A stretch of DNA of 64,000 nt from Halocafeteria seosinensis (lineage: Eukaryota > Sar > Bigyra > Bicosoecida). Position numbers and translations under genes: made by a program. Shown piece by piece: positions 22,478 to 38,100 of the stretch. Location: the NCBI GenBank assembly GCA_001687465.1, contig LVLI01000172.1, positions 186,001 through 250,000 of the forward strand, read 5' to 3'. The notes under the pieces are model-generated. The model saw nothing but the letters and a program-made list of their open reading frames with translations. It was not told where the DNA came from and made no database searches. The stretch's first letter is position 1, and each line of letters begins with the position of its first letter.

Positions 22478-23113
22478 TATCTCGATTTGTCGCGGTGACT
22501 ATTTTGGCAACTTCACATATTTGAACACCGGGCACAGAGACGTATCTGATTCAATTACGCTACCTTCTCATCGATTATTAAGTCTCTTGTGCTTTGTTCA
22601 ATCATATTCATCATTCTATTTCATCTGGCATACCTTGTACTGCATGTTTGCGTTCAAATCCGGCCAATGGCCATATCGTGTTCCCGGGCGCTGCTCCCGG
22701 ATCCGGGCATTTGGCTTAGTTCTGCCCTGGGAGAGAGGGGGGAACTGGACAAGACAAATTCCACTGCTTTGGTGAGGGAGAAGACTCTGCATAAATTTTT
22801 GTTTTCTTTTTCTACTAAGAAGGAGCACACTTTTTCGCTTCTGTACTTGTCTTTTCGGAGGCTCAACACGCAGTCTTTGGTCAAAAGAACAGGAGTACAA
22901 ATTTTTTTGCATTTTTTCTTCCCCTCCTGTCCCTTTTTCACAGGCGAATTAGGTCCATTCCCTGTTTTAAGGACAACTGAAGGACTCTTAGCACCTCGCG
23001 GCGGACGGTTTTTGCCAGGTACGAGGACCCTCAAGGTATCGACGTCGTGTTGTCGCTTGCGACGGCATGGTTGTGTACCAGTGCAGAGCATCTTCTGGAG
23101 CCAAACTCAAAGA
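22478..23113. other. Divergent promoter and T-rich leader
   Basis: 636 bases between the PIG-B and HECT-ligase start codons. The HECT reading frame stays open through much of this stretch, but the peptide is hydrophobic, poly-Phe/Leu-like and low in complexity. I therefore treat it as a T-rich 5' untranslated region. Two T-rich tracts lie at ~22796-22835 and 22895-22945. A GGATCC-centred palindrome is at 22696-22707. Confidence 0.5.
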
Positions 23114-26100
23114 ATGAGCGCTAGTTCGCCCATGTACAAACAAGACTCAGTGACCTCGACGACTGAATTGGAGGATACTGACGAAAATGTGCAGCATATT
23201 TTGCGGGGATTGTACCAATGTAGTGAAATAAGCGAACTCCGTGATGCAATCCAATCCCCAGTCTCGGACAATGAACTGGCAGCGATTGCCTCACAATTTC
23301 CCTTGGAGAATGAGCGCGAAGAAAGTGGAAATCTTAGGAGCGCACTCAACATGCTCGGCTCGGCTGCCGAGGATTCCAACTTGTGGGGTAACAGAGCCGG
23401 AGGAGGCCTCTTCTCCCAGCCATTGTCCAACCATACCTCGAACTCATCCACAGGGGAAGAAAGCCCGTCCGAAGCAGTAGCGAAGACATGGGAACCCTTC
23501 CTAGGTGGAGTGCCTCCACGGCAAATAGTTTCTTCCATGCAACCGGTACCAGGGATCGACTTGAGCCGCCCGGCCACGGCGATACTCTCAGGGAACATTG
23601 CAATGGAGCAATCCGACGAATGGACAAATCCCCTCACTAAACTGCGCAACGTGGCACGTGCAACCACATGCTCCACTTTGTGGAGCAACATAGAAGGTGA
23701 CGATCTTAACTCAGCTACGGATTCGTTGTCTCAAGCTTGTGGATTGGTGTCTCGCCTAGCTTCACAAGGCCGACTGCAGATGGACTCAATCGTGGCACTC
23801 GCCAACATTTTGTTTCGGCAGTCACCGACGACAACAGTGCGGATTGACGAAATTGAAAAATTAAAGCATTTGTATGCGTACGCCTTCAGCAGTAGTAAAG
23901 ACGGGGCCGTTTACAGCAGCAATGCGCGGGGTTGTGTGTCGTCATGTGGAGATGGTGGTGGTTCACCTTCCGCCGAGAGTCAAATGCTTGACAGCAATCT
24001 GAACAATAGTCTTCACTTCGGTGTCATTGATGGCAAATGTGGATTCGATTTGGAACAAAGAGTTATTCAAAACGTTGGTAGTGAGTTCGTTACAGTGGCA
24101 GCACTGGGGGCTCCTGTAGTGACAGGCAAACGCTATTTCGAAATGCAAGTTCTGGAACCTCAGTTGATGCAAATTGGATGGGCTAATCTGCGAGCGAAGT
24201 ACAGTGCGATGGAGGGTTACGGGGTAGGAGACAACCCACAGTCCTGGTCATGGTGCGGACAAAGGAACGTTCTCTTTCACGGAGAAAACCCTGATATTAA
24301 TAGTAAACGTTACGGCAATGTGTCTCGAGGTCCGTGGAAAGGCGGCGATATTGTGGGTTGCGCTATTGAACTCCCAGCGCTTGGGAGTGATAAGAAAGGG
24401 AAAATTCACTATTGGTTGAATGGGGAATACCTTGGTGTGGCCTTCGACAATGTTTATGTGTACGACCGCAGCGGCGAAATACTGCCACTGCATCCCGCCA
24501 TATCTGTTACCCAAAATACTAGACGCGCAGTGCGATTTAACTTTGGCGATGATCCTTCCAACCCTTTATTTAGCACGCCCAATGGTTATGAGCCCTTATC
24601 AAAAGCCGTGCTGGGGTCTCCAGGTTCAGATCCGGCCTTCCTATTTGCAAAAAACACTGGCAATCGGACAGCCTTAGACCTATCGCTCGGTGCTTCTGGC
24701 AATGGCAACCTTGATACTAGTGGTGAGTGTTCCTTGACAGCTAATGCCGAGAATTTTCCTATTGAAGTTTCCTATTGAATGTGCTTGCAGGAGGAAGTTA
24801 TGCGGATCGAGTCGAGGCAATAAACTCGACCAACTTCCTTGGTCGAAGTATAGCCCCTGTTGTGCTTGAATTCCAGCAGTCGCAGGGAGGAGAAGTACGG
24901 ATTGATCCAAACTCGTCCAATGAGGCTCGGGTGGGAACGAATACTACGATTGAATTCATTATAAAACCGAAGTTTAATCAGGATCAGGACTTGTATTGTT
25001 TGGCATCACGAGGAGATATTGCACTGGAATCTGAACGTCACGATGGATCTAGCGCGGACGAACAAACGCCTCGGAGAAATAACAAGTCAGGATGGGCTCT
25101 TTGTATTACCAGGCAAGGATCCATTATGTTGTATTTAGCCTCCAATGGTAGTAATGCTACCAACGCAATAGAATCGCCAACTGGACTTCTTTACGACAAT
25201 CAATGGACCCATTTGGCAGTTTCCTTTGAGAAGTCCAAAACGCGCTTTTACGTCAATGGTGGTCTTGCTCATAGTCACGAGGGTAGTACGGATATCCCGA
25301 ACGCCAGTAGACTGCTGCGCATTGGATGCTCTGCTGCTAATGGTCGATCTGGACCTTCGCGAAAAATTTTCAAACAGCATCATGACAAGTCTCAGCGGAA
25401 GAATGATCAGTGCGAAACTTTTCCTTTCTTTGGAATGCTTGCATGTATTCGACTGTGGAGCTCTCCCAGGAATGAAACCTACTTTAGGAATCCTAGGAAT
25501 CGTCAACGCTGTCTACGGCACAATCGCACGAACTTACCGACTGCTGAGTGGCTATTTAATGAAGGATGTAATGATCGGGTCATATGTACCACAAACTCAA
25601 GCCTTCACGGGACGATTGGCGGACATGTGTTCTGGTGTAGTGCATGGGGAGTCGACTCTTTGCATGACGAACTGGCTCGTAGGGAAGAACAGTTTCAAAG
25701 GCGTTTAGAAGGCTCCCGCCAGAGTGCTGAGACAACGTTCGAAAGATTTTATGCCGCCTCCGAAATCATCCGTCGTGGCGGGGACTCTGCTGAGCTCGCA
25801 TCTCCTTGCTGCGCTACAAGGTTTCTGGTAGACCCACATTGTCAGTTAAACCGTTTGGGCGAAGGATTAAGCTGTGACCAATCGGCTTGGAGGGTAGCGA
25901 CGTACTTTTTACTTCATTGCCTACGACTTATCGACACTCAAGAGAACGAGCAGCTCGCTCAGTTTGCTAATTCTAAGGCTAGCAAGTTCAAAAGAAGAAC
26001 TCACTCTCTTTGCAATCCCTTGAATTTTTCTTCGCTAGTACTACTTGTGACTTTATTAGGGAGACTGAAAGACGCAATCGGCGATCTCCAACGTTTACAG

Positions 26101-29100
26101 GAGGACGATAGGATGTTATTGCTTGCCAGCTTCAGTGCGGGTTTGCGTTTGCTCAGGTCAGCCCTTCAACGGATTGTTTTTCAGCAGCGGAAAGATAAGC
26201 AAACTACTGCATCGTCGGGAAACTGTTGGATTACTCTTCCGCGCTGGTTTTCTCAGCAGTATTTGCGTCCTCTGTTGTTAGGTTTATCCCATCGAATTCC
26301 AGAAATACGTTCGCGATTTTCGTGCCCGAAGTTGATAGAGTTCCTTTCTGCTCTTCTCCGGAATTGCACGGCATGTGCGGCCGAGTGTTTTCTATTGATC
26401 GAACCTGAACGCAACGGGAGGCGAGACGTCCTGGTCGAATTACTACATCGCGTAATGGATAGTTCTAATACTGGCTCTTTGTGGACGGGAGCTGCAGCTC
26501 CACAGCTTTTGGAGCAGGTGCTGTTGTTCCTCTCTTACTCTCCCCCGCCTCTTGATAAAGGTGTATTGAAAGAGGGGTTAGCAGCGGAAATCCCTAGAAT
26601 ACCTCACGAAACCGAGGATGTCAACTCTTGGCTACCGGTCCTTCGTGGTTGGCTTTGCACTGTTGCAAATACATCGGCCAACCTAGCCTCCAACACTACT
26701 TCTTTAACCCTAGGCTCATCGGCACACGAAGAATTGTTGGGAACACTCTTCTGTCGCAGCCCTCCGATGGCCGATTCTGGAAAAGATAAAAGACAAGTCG
26801 AAAAATATTCCCGACTATCACTGACGCCAAGCAGAGAGAAGATTGCACCGTCACCGTCGTTAGGAGGTGCTGGTTCGACCCTAGAAGATCGTTCAACGGA
26901 GACAATGGTAAAGAAAGTACTGAAGATGGCTCCGAAATGCTTTGCGCGAGCCCTGTTGTGGAAAGCAGATGGCGAACACACCGAACAGGAGGTGTACGCG
27001 TCTCGCATTGACGGTGTTATGCAGGGAGGGCAATCTTTACCGTTCTCTTCACCAATTCAATCATCCGATATTTTTATCACACCGACTGGTTCCGGGCGAT
27101 CAGCTGCAGATCATGACCAGGTGTCTACGACAAGCCATTCTGTAAATGCAGTTATCGATTCCTCGTCTGGTAGCATGCACACGATTTGGCTGCCGCACAT
27201 GGTCGAAAAAGGTGAGGAGGCCTCACTCAGTGTTCAACTAGATCGTGTGGGTCCCGCCATACAGAGGAGTACCGATCGTCAAGAACCTCGGGTATTCATT
27301 GGATTCACGAGAAGTAGACAAGAAAGGTCTGATATCTGGAACTCAGCTGATGCTTTCGGTGTAGTTCTTGGGTTGAATTTTGATGGGTTAGGACAGAATG
27401 CTTCATCTCCTTCGGCAGAAGCGGTGGAGATGTACTCCTGCAGTTCTGGTGGCGGTGATACAAAGCCTGGTCAGATTTGGGAAAAAGGAATGATCCGAAG
27501 GGATTTGCAAATAGCTGATATCCCTGTGTGCCATAAAGAGGGATCCTTAGATAGCAGGATTGGCTCTAGAGTCGTCTCTAATTATGCTCAGTTGGACGTT
27601 GATCTTTCTGGTTCCTCTAGTTCATCCGGCCAGTGCCATGTTCACGCCTCTGGGTCGATTGGGCTCTGGGTTGAGGAAGGATCGAGCTACCCTGTTTCTG
27701 GATCGGAAGCGGAGTCAAGAGTCGTTCAAAGTGGTGCCTGTCTAATAGATGAACTGCCGATATTTGACAATGTAACGCCTGAGAGCGCTTCTGCAAATTC
27801 GGGGAAACTGTACCCCGTACTTGTGATCTTTGACCCTCCTGGAGACATTCAAGCTAGCATTAAGTTAGGGAAGCGTAAAATCATCAGGGAATATCAGCCT
27901 CACACTTCTCCGGTATCGCAGCGTATGCTTCAGTCTCCTCTCCAAGGTAGACTACCAAACAACGGAGGTGCTATACATTTAGACGGTAGTCCGGAAGATG
28001 TGTGGGAGGTAGCGATGATGGCAAGCTCACAGGGGCAAGGTCATACCTGTGCAGGCAGTGGAAGTTCTCTCTGTGTCGCATGTCTATTACAGTTTTTATC
28101 TGCATTTTTCAGTGAGACAGTAGAAGGTCCCTTTCGTATGTGCCCATTGCTATTGGCCAACGCTTACGAGCACCTAAGTGTCGTTGCGGAGAGATCGAGT
28201 CAGAGAATATGGTCTGTTGATGAGTTCAACGAAGAAGTCGTCGGTTACCTGCTGAAGCTCTGCTGCTCACCATCTCATCAATTTGAAAGCCGCTCTTTGC
28301 AAAACACCCTTCTCCGTTTTGTGGCTTGCATTTTCCAAATTGATTTGAAGCATCATCAGAATAATTCAGATTTTATATTCTATGGAGGGTCGCTAAACCG
28401 ACTCGTTCCTGCGTGCTGGGCAAAGAGCAGCGGTGCTGCTGTTGCATCCGGAAATGATGAAGTCAACTCAGATCAATCTGCCGACCCTGGAGATGACAGT
28501 GGAGACGAGGGAGACAGAACGTCCCTAAGCGATGTCTCTATGAATAGTGGGCGGTCAGACGGGGTTGGTACGCAAACCATTCTCAGTGTGGTATGTGAAA
28601 CTGACGAAGATTACTCTCTTTTTGGAGGCGTCTGTCTAAGCGAATTCGCCAGCGGTGTCCCTGATACGGTTAATGCTGACAGAGATAGTTCTACCCTCTT
28701 GAAGGATGTTCCAAGCTGTTTATCCGCTTTAGTGTCGTCTTTCGATGAAGCTGTGTCAGAATTAAAGGATCATGGAGGTGTTCCGATTTCTGCTATGGAC
28801 TCTACTGTTGCCTGCAACGATTCTCAAGTGACGTTTCATGATGATGAGGTCAACACAATAAATTTTGGTACTTCATGGCGAAGAGCCCGAATAGGTCAAT
28901 CGCTGGAGGAATTAACGCAACAAACGGCAAACGAGGATTCGGCTTACTTCTCCTTCCTCTTCTCTTTGCGAGCAGCGAATGGGATTTCTCCTTGGGAATT
29001 TCGAATAAATATAGAAGACAACACGGGTAATTCGATGCTTAGCATTTATCTAGACGGTGATGTATTGATGGACAACACGATCATCTCTTCTAGTAAACTC

Positions 29101-32100
29101 CCTTGTATGGCTAATACGTGGGTATTCCACTATGATCGCGACTCCGAGTCTGTCCAAATTGGTTTTGTTTGTGATAATACAAACCGTACACCAGGCAATA
29201 TGTTCAATGCATTTGATAAGGGAAATATGCTGCTGATGGATAGAGGCTCGGTCCATTGGAGTAACTCCGTACCGATAAGTCAACAAAATGCGAAGCGCCA
29301 AGATACGTACGTCTCTATTTCGAAGAGCGGTGGGTCTGCTGACGTTGGTCTACGAAGAGTGAAATGGCTACCGTCTACTTCGGCGCAGAAGCCAAGATTG
29401 GAGAGAAGCCTTGCGCGAGGCTCCAGATCCAGTCCTCGTCTTGTCAAAGTACACCGGTCCCATTTTACGATGGCGTCAAAGTTGGCTGAGGAACTAACCC
29501 AGTCCATATCCCAATCGAAGGGAGGCTCTGATTCTTTGGTCTACTGTTTGCGAGGAGGAGTTTTGAAGAACGTCTTGCTTCCTTTGCTGGCATCAATCTC
29601 GCAGGGGAAGGCTGAGTTTTCAGCGGAACTGCAGCACTGTGTCCAGTCGTTGGCAACTTTGTCCCGGCAGTATTTAGATGTTGGTAACGAATATTTGGAA
29701 TCCCTCAAGTCTGGAGAGTATATGTCTGATGTCGAAATACAGCACATCGGTGATGAGGTCGCGGCGAATATAAATGTTGTAATGCATTGCTTGGGTACCC
29801 TTATTCACGGAGGGATTTTCCGTTGTATTGAACTAATCGAGGATCCCACTCCTGCCCTTCCATTAGCGGGGTTTGTTTCTAGCGATGTGGACGGAGCAAA
29901 GGAGTTAACTCGTGGAAAGCTATTGAAGCAAGGCTTATTTAAGAATGATAGCATGCAGGCGAATAATAATGAAAGAGAAAGAGCGTTGGAGCTACTGTGC
30001 GGGAACTTAACGTCCCCGGATCTCTGGGGTCATGTTAAATCCCTAAAGTGTGCACATCCGAAGAATATCATCGCTCGAAAAGTGGGTGACCGTCTAAATA
30101 AGGCCGCTAGGGCAGGGGTGGCTGCATTACTGTATCACTCCGGTCGGATGAACCAAGCTATTGGTGAGGTGGAGAGGTCCGCTGCGGTATCAGTTGACGA
30201 AGAATTAGGGAAACTGGTCAGACATATTAAGGAATGGGGATATTATAAGGCCGAGAAACTGTACAAAAGGAATAATGAACGAACGGAAATGACTCAATGT
30301 CTCTCCACTGTGGAGGAAGAATTGTATAGTCGTGCATCGTTTCTAGTAGAGAATTTTCGACCTTGCTGTCTTTCTGAAGGTGATAGTCACGTTCACGCTG
30401 TGGCTGAGTTGGTTGAGGAAATCCGAAACTTTTTGAAGCGTGATCTTAGTCTTAATTTGGTACGAAACGTTTTTGAGGTGACCGATGCTGCTTCCAAAAG
30501 GGCTCGTGGTTTATTTGAACTGATTGTTCATTATTCGCGGTATGTCTTGTCTCATGAGAACATGCGTACGTCTGTCACAAATGGTGTTATGGTTTTGCGA
30601 GCGAAGTGCTACCACACAGTGTATTTTTGGCTTTCCCAAGTCATATTTCCTTTGGAAAACCAGGACAACCTACGTAACTCTCCAGAGGGCTCTTGGGCGA
30701 CAGCACTGGCTGAACCATGGAATCTCATGGATCAATTGGTTTTCTTGTCGGACAGGGCAACCGCGGCTACGGGTAACTCCCCTCCCTCGTTGAAGCAACG
30801 TTCGCTAAGCTATTACTTAAACTTGGAAGATCGACTAGTTGGGGACGCATCATTGTCGAAGTCGCTGACCAGTTTGTTCGGTGATGCTGTCTCATACGTC
30901 ATGGAGTCGGTGTGTGCAGCTTCAGACTTTCTCAATGGTTCTCGGTCTCAATTTGCAGGAACAACTGGCATGAGCCTGGAGGGAACTTGTGCTTTAGACT
31001 TACTCGTTGGTAAGCCTCTAGTTTGCGATGTGAACGGATTCTCGTCAAGGACGGCAGCGAAAGAGTTGTCAATGAAGTGGATAAAGGATAGTTTAAGGTG
31101 CCTGAATGAAATCGATTGCACCTTGAACACGATTGCGAGTGTTTGCCAAACGTTGCTTTGTATTTTAAGGCTCGCCACTGACACGCGCGATGGGGAGGTC
31201 GTAGACGTTCTAGATGGCAAATTTTTTACTCTGTTAGATAAGCTAACGGAGTTATCGTCCTTTATGGTGTCTGCTGACTGCGAACAAAGCTCTAAGCGGG
31301 GCCTATATTATAGCGTAAAGCGTTCTTCGTTGTACGTATATTTTGGTCCTTCAAAGAGAGTCAAGCAATGCGCCAGAGTCCTCCTACAAACGACCACCGT
31401 ATGCTTCAAATACCTGTCATTCTGTGTGAGCAGAAAATTTGAGAAGGAAGACACTAATGCCTCAATTGATGAGCTCTTGCGTGTAATTTGGCAGCCAGTG
31501 TCCCGAGCGTTTGAAGCGTTAAAGACCCATTCCCATGGCTGTTACGATATTGTTGACCCGACCGTTTTCTTCAGGTGGCTAATGCACGAGCGGCATAATC
31601 CTCAACAACAGTTGCTGGACTCCAATGTAGGGGTTCCCTATTCTGATCCGGGAAATTATTCACACAATGGTAGACACTCGAAAGGGTTTTCCAGCCTTGT
31701 TGCGGACAAACTTGCCTCGACCTTTCTGCGAGGTGGGGCATCAAAGTTTACCCACCGAAATTATCGCAACTTAGTTAGCGGGGTAGGTGAGAATGACAGC
31801 ATACCAGATGAGGCTGCCAAGGCCAGTGCGAGAGTTGCGCGGTGGGTAGGTTTCGTTCCGACGGAAGCAGAAGGGGACGAGCCGGAAATGAAATTCACTC
31901 CTCATGGAATCAGGGAATCCTCGTTGGATTGGAGATCTCCGAGTAATCCTCGGAGGTCGAGGGGTGCATTTGATGAAGGTTTCAAGCATCACCTTCGGTG
32001 TATAAAAAGCTGCAACGATTTGAGCGAAGTATCCGCTTACGTTTTACGGCACTTTCGCGAAATCCCCCAGATGTTTTCTCGTGAGAAGAATGACATTCAG

Positions 32101-35100
32101 AATATCTTCGATCTCGAACAACAATATTTTGAAGTGTACCGCCCTGAGCTATTAAGGACTCTACGTAAGACCATTGTCGAGATTCGGTTGCAATCTACTT
32201 TCCTTGGCGCCTGTTTGAGGCCTGTTGCGAGTTTATGTAAGAAAAATAACCATGGTACTCAGTTGATGAGTTCCCCATGGGTCAACCTTCTCTGCCGGAT
32301 TTGTACTTACTGTAGTGATTCGTTGACCGTAGTTTGCTCCCGGATCCTCCAGCGCGTGCTTCCAAGGATTCGTCCTCGTCAGGTAACGGTATGTGTCGAT
32401 GGAAGTTCGCAAGATGCCGACGGTAGGTACATTGTAGACATGCTATTAGAAAAATGTGCCTCAATGGTATTGCGTGAATCGGAAACTGTTTCGGGACCGG
32501 AACTGTGGGAGCGGGCTGACCCAAGCGCTTCTTGGACCGAGGTGCTCGAGTGGGAGCTGCAGCAGTGTGGAAGTGCAATAATAGGGTCCATTGCCGAAAA
32601 TGATCGACAGCTCCTGGTAACAACCTTATCAGGTACCATTAGGAGCCTCTATGGAAATGAATACTGGAATGCGTTTATTGGGCAAAAGCTTAGCGATTGT
32701 ATCTATGAAGGCACAAGACACATCGATGAGGGTACTACGTCACACGCCACTGGAGGGCACGCTGCCTACCTGAAAGGCGTTCAGAAGGCAACAGTTGCCT
32801 TGATGGTTTATGGTGGCTCGATACAGTCCTTAAGTACATTTGCAACTGTTGAGGTCCCATCGCTGTCCCTCGCCCGTCGACACGGTCGGGGAGTGCAGTC
32901 GACTTCCCAACAGTTTCGAGCAATGGAGGAAGACTCTGCCTTAGGGGTGCCTTCAGAAGAACTGAACTACTGTTTTAGCTCTGGTTTTTCAAAACTGCTT
33001 GAGTCCCTTGAAACAATCGCTGACGACGAGGAAATCGTATATCCGATGCACACGTTTTCCCTAATGGAGAATTTCTTGGAGGAAGTGAAAGCAAATGGAG
33101 TGTTGGGAACATTTGTGGGAATAGAATCGCTACCGGATGCCGCGGCTTCCCAGTTATATATTGGTAGCTCTCAGATGGAAGAGCCGCATGTGCTGTCCGA
33201 TCGTAATTGGCATGCGTCTCGCGCCATTGTTTACGTACACAGTCCCAACCACAAAGTTCCAATTGTTCTTTCCGTGCCCCTGTCATGTGTTCGGCCAATT
33301 TCTGAGCCCCAGGAACTGCCTCCATCACATACCCTCTGGCCAGCTATCACCGAGGCCGCGCTGAATGTTGGTTTGAACGAGAACATGCACATGGAACAGC
33401 TTTGCGCAACTCGAGACAAACCACGAGTTGCTGGTAGTTTGCCGCCGGTGAGTAAAGCCACGCAAGCGTTCTTGGGCGTCGAGCATTCCACACTAAGGTC
33501 GTTGGGGAAATCGGCACATGGTACGGATGACCTGGAGAAGTTATGGTGGTACTGGGACCCTATTCGAGCAAAATGCCACCGCGAAGAGACCACCGGATTT
33601 CAAGTAGCAGCTGCAATAACTCCGCTCCCCTCAAAATCCTCCGAGTCGACATATGTCTTAGTTTATTCGGAAGCCATGGGGGGAATTGACAGTTACACAG
33701 AACCGGTGGAAATGCAGCACGCGCATATACCCAGAAGGCCTTCCCTCTTGGCCGGTGCAGAAAACGACGTGGCTCCCTTTATCGCTCACGCTTCTCCCAG
33801 GGGATCAAAGGCGACTTCGAGGCGTTTGGTGGTAGATGCCGCTCTCAGTGACTCAGTAATGTGCTGGGAATGGGAAATTATATCCGATTCCAATCCTTCC
33901 GACCGCCTATATATAGGCGTTGGGAGCCCGCCCTTCAGTGAACCGGAAAATTGCTACTTATGGGAGCCGAAATCTGGTGATATTCATGCGAAAAATACAA
34001 CTGGTTCAAAACGTCAGGGCAGCCCTAAACACAGCCGTAAAGTTGAGTTACATAGGGGTGACAGAATCAGATGTATCTTCGACGGGCAGCGAGGGTGCTT
34101 GCGATTCTCAATTTGTCATTCACAGCATTCTGGAGAAAGACACATTGTGGCAAACACGATGTCCTGGCAAAGCATGTTCTCAAATGACCGCAAAAGTAGC
34201 AACTCAGGAAGGGTCGATTCGTTTGCTGACTTTTTAGAAGGAGGTTGGATCGATCTCGGTGAAATTATCTCTGGTGTCCAGGGTCCGGTTCAACCGATGC
34301 TTTCAGCCACCTGTCCGTCGCTGGTGTTCGAATTTCGCGGCATGACCAAGCTAGAGAGCTTTTTTACTCTTGACCCTTCTGTGCAGATGTGCCACGAATT
34401 GCGTAGCAGCAGAAGCCATGAGCAAACACTTTCACGGTATCTTTTTGCTGTTCATTCTTGCAGAGCACTTCGAACGATGCTGAGGGACGCAGATGCCGCT
34501 AAGGCGTTCCTGCAAGATGATGAAGATTCTGGCGTCATCGGTAGTCCCTCTTTTGCGAAAGAGATCCAGGGTGGGGTGGTTGCAAGGCAGCAGCTTCTAA
34601 AATTGGCTCTGCAAGCCACTGGCACATACGGACTTCTAGATTTGACTAATTGTGAAGAGCTGTGGGCGTTACAACGTAACGCCACTCGCAAGAAATCTAC
34701 CGAATGTGTCACTGCGAAAGGGGTTGCACATCTTAACAGTTGGGCAATGGTGAAACAGGCTGAGAATTACATGCATCGTGTGCGGATAACAGAGCAGGAT
34801 TTATCGCCGAAGCGACCACCGTCCAATGCTGAAGCAGCGGTCGGAGGTTCAGGTCCGGATGCTGTTGGGGTGGACGACGAGTCGTTTTCGACTCTGACTG
34901 CAATGGGATTCATGGAGGATCAGTGTATTGCTGCTTTGCATCAGGCTGGAAATGATCTCAATAGAGCAGTTGAATTATTGACATCTGGATCTATCACGAC
35001 TAGTGGCGCTGCTGAAGTGAGTACCGAGCCCATTGCGGATGGCGAAGCCGCCGGAAAAAATACTCAGCGGTCTGAGCAGGCTTCCAAGGAATCTGTGAAT

Positions 35101-38100
35101 GAAATCTTCAAAATGGCTAATCTCGCAACGACGCAAAATAAGGAGTCGGTTATGCTCTTCGTAAATAATTTAGCTCGCTTTCAACTAATCCCAACAGTCC
35201 CTGCTTCCCAGCAATCTGAGGCACCAGGGAACGAAAGCAATGCCTCCACGGTGTGCCTGGAATTGGTGGAAGACAATATGGAAGAAGAGATTGGTGATCG
35301 CGCATACAACCCATCCAGCCGCTTTTATCCAGATACGAGACCAGGAGCTGGAGCCTTTAGGAACGATGAAGAGGGTGATATTCCGATTCAGCCTCGAACG
35401 TCTGCGGTGGCGGGAGGTGAAGATGCATACTTTACGCCCCGACCCGGATGCCCTAGTAGAGAAGCATTGGGACTTAAATTATCGACAGGTGTTGAAGCAG
35501 AAGATGGAGAGTTGCAGCAAGCAAGTACCATGCAATGGCGCTCTAGATCTCATCTCTTACGTCCTTTTGTTGATAATTGCCTCGCTGCTCAAAGCTGGTT
35601 AGTTAGTAGATACTGCGATACCTCTGATGTAATTGAAAGCGTTCAATACTCCTCTGGCGTCTTGTTATCCCTATATTCTCGGGAGATATTGATGATGCTA
35701 CTGGGAGCATGGCACAGCTTCAGCGGCTATCATAATTTGTCGCGTGACAGCAGTACCGAATCTTGCCACCAACTACATGGTGATGCTGCGATGCCTCCGT
35801 TTTCTGTTGTTAAGTTCTTTGGAGAGAACTTTTTGCCTGAGCCATTTAGCAAGGGCTCCTCACTGTCGTTTCGCCCTGAGTTTGCGCGGTGGCTTGTAGG
35901 AACATTAACGAAAGTTACTGCTATCAAGAGCCCCAATTCAAATGCTGATGCTGAAATGCAGGATGTAGAACCGGAGCCTACAGTATCAAATGAATCTGCG
36001 GAAGAATTGGATCCCTACTGCGCATTTGCGGCCTTTATCCATGCAGTTATTAGTCAGCAAGCATTCCTAACGTTCGATGTACACTCCGGAGGAAATATGC
36101 ACAGTTTCGGAGGGAGCTTTAATCGCTCTTCGTCTTTTATCCAGCGTTCTCTGAGCGCAAGCATAATGCCCGGCTCTAGGAAGATGGCGATTGTTCCAAC
36201 GGTTATGCACACGTTGGTGAACCAGGAGACGACTAGTCCGGTCGTTTCACCGGAATTCTTCATTGAGCCACTTGTACAGAAAGCTTTAGATTCGACAAAA
36301 TTAGTTGAAATCCCTATCATGCAAGATTTCAAGGGATCAGCTACTCAGGAAGAGGGAAATGTGTTAGATTTTGTTCTTCTTTCTACACTGGCACTGCACT
36401 TGAATGCGCTCTCGCATCCTTCCCAGCGTACGCGGGTTGACTCGGGGTACAGATTAGTGCGCGACAGCCAAGTGATGCGACAACCCTCGCCACGAGTCGC
36501 AGAGTGGATGACAGAAACAATGCGGAGACGATGTTACAATTCTCAGCAATCAATCACAGGAAAATTTCAAGGACTGCTTGAACTATACTCCATTTGGTCG
36601 CTTTGTCTGCGCAGTCCGTTGATGAATGTCAAAGAGATCTGTTTTAGGACGATGTCTGAGATTCTGGAGGAAGCAAGACGGTGGACTATGTCATATTCTA
36701 CTGAGGTCAATTTTGCCTCGGATTCTTGGAAGAAATTCTTGACAGCTGTTCCAGCTGAAAGGATAGAGACTCTTGCAATGCGCAGACTTGATTGGGAAAG
36801 GGAAGACACTCCACGTTGCAGTCGCTATCTCCAAGCGTTGCTAGAGTTTACTTCTTTGCTGCGCTTCGTCAGAGAACGTATTCTTGAGGATCAAGGTCAT
36901 GGATCGTTTGATTCTTCTACGTCAGGAAGGAGAGCTCCTCCTCCTCCGTCGCACGACGTTGTAGCTCCTGCTCCTAACGGCTCTTCATCCGATTCTGTGC
37001 TCGCGGACGTCCTTGGAAACAGAGAACGTTATGCGCTCAGTTTCGAGGAAGACAATGCCCATGTTTCTATAAAAGGTGTGGGGGAAATGGCTACTCCCTT
37101 GCCAGCATGGAGCGCAGAATTTTATATTAAGCGTGGTTTGAATAGCAGGATCGAGGTATCGAAAGCCTCTCAGTCATCTCATGTCTCCTCAGAGTGTCCG
37201 CAAAGCATTAGCTCTTCCTCGCAGGCTCCCACAGTTTCTCGCTCGTCTACTCAGTCAGCAACGCAGCAGCAGCGTGGTCTCTTTGACTCCTTTTCCCCTG
37301 AGCCTAATGGACAGACGGGTAGTCTCTTCAGCAATTCAGGATCTCAGGATTTGTTTTTCCCACGCATGCGTGAGTCGCAGAATGAAACCGAACAAGAAGG
37401 CGGTAACCAAGAAGATGAAGATTTCAGGACGGCTCTTGCTATGCAACTGGAGGAAGCTGGAGGTGAACAAGACGTAGAGGTGATGTCACTGTACAGACGT
37501 TCTGGCTTTGGTGGCGCTGAAAACCAAGATGATCGCGGGCGAGCAATGGCCGAGTTCCTGCGTCAAGCATCTGCTGGTGCCCCTGTACACGAGTTGCCTA
37601 TTGGATCTGATGGTTCGATTCCTGAGCCGCAGAGTGCTCGTGGAGTGCGAAACTCTAGAGGTAGAGGACGAGGTCGGAGTCGAGGGGCACCTGCTAACCC
37701 TCCGCCAGGACGTCTTGTGCCCATCCCCGGTGGCTCTGAACATCCACGGGGGATCCGGCAGCGTGTCCGGGGGAATGCTTCTGATGATAAAATAGGGTCA
37801 AAAGCGTTTCCACCGAACGCTGAAGTGCTCGCGAGGGGACCCGATGGCACTGGTCTCTTGTTGTCAGACGGTAATTATGGGGCTCCAGAGGGGGAGTCTG
37901 TAGCAGTAAGACTTCCGGGGAATGTTCTTTCGAGCCGCAAACTCACTGGCCGCTCACAGTTTGGACAGTGTAGTGGCGTTCAGGTACCTTGGATTTCTGA
38001 GGATGACGTTGTGGACTCCTCTGTAGCAGCGATTGAAAACGATACAATCAGGTTTGGATTTTCTTGTCCTCGGAACGAATGGGTTCACTTGACGTTCGTA

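Noticed and set aside
22696-22708. GGATCC-centred palindrome shared with 3699-3711
   Set aside because: Thirteen shared bases centred on a palindrome are easily coincidental, and the flanks differ.
22589-23113. Upstream extension of the HECT-ligase frame by 175 codons
   Set aside because: The frame is open, but the peptide is Phe/Leu-rich low complexity over T-rich tracts and begins at a non-ATG codon. ATG at 23114 gives a normal soluble N-terminus.
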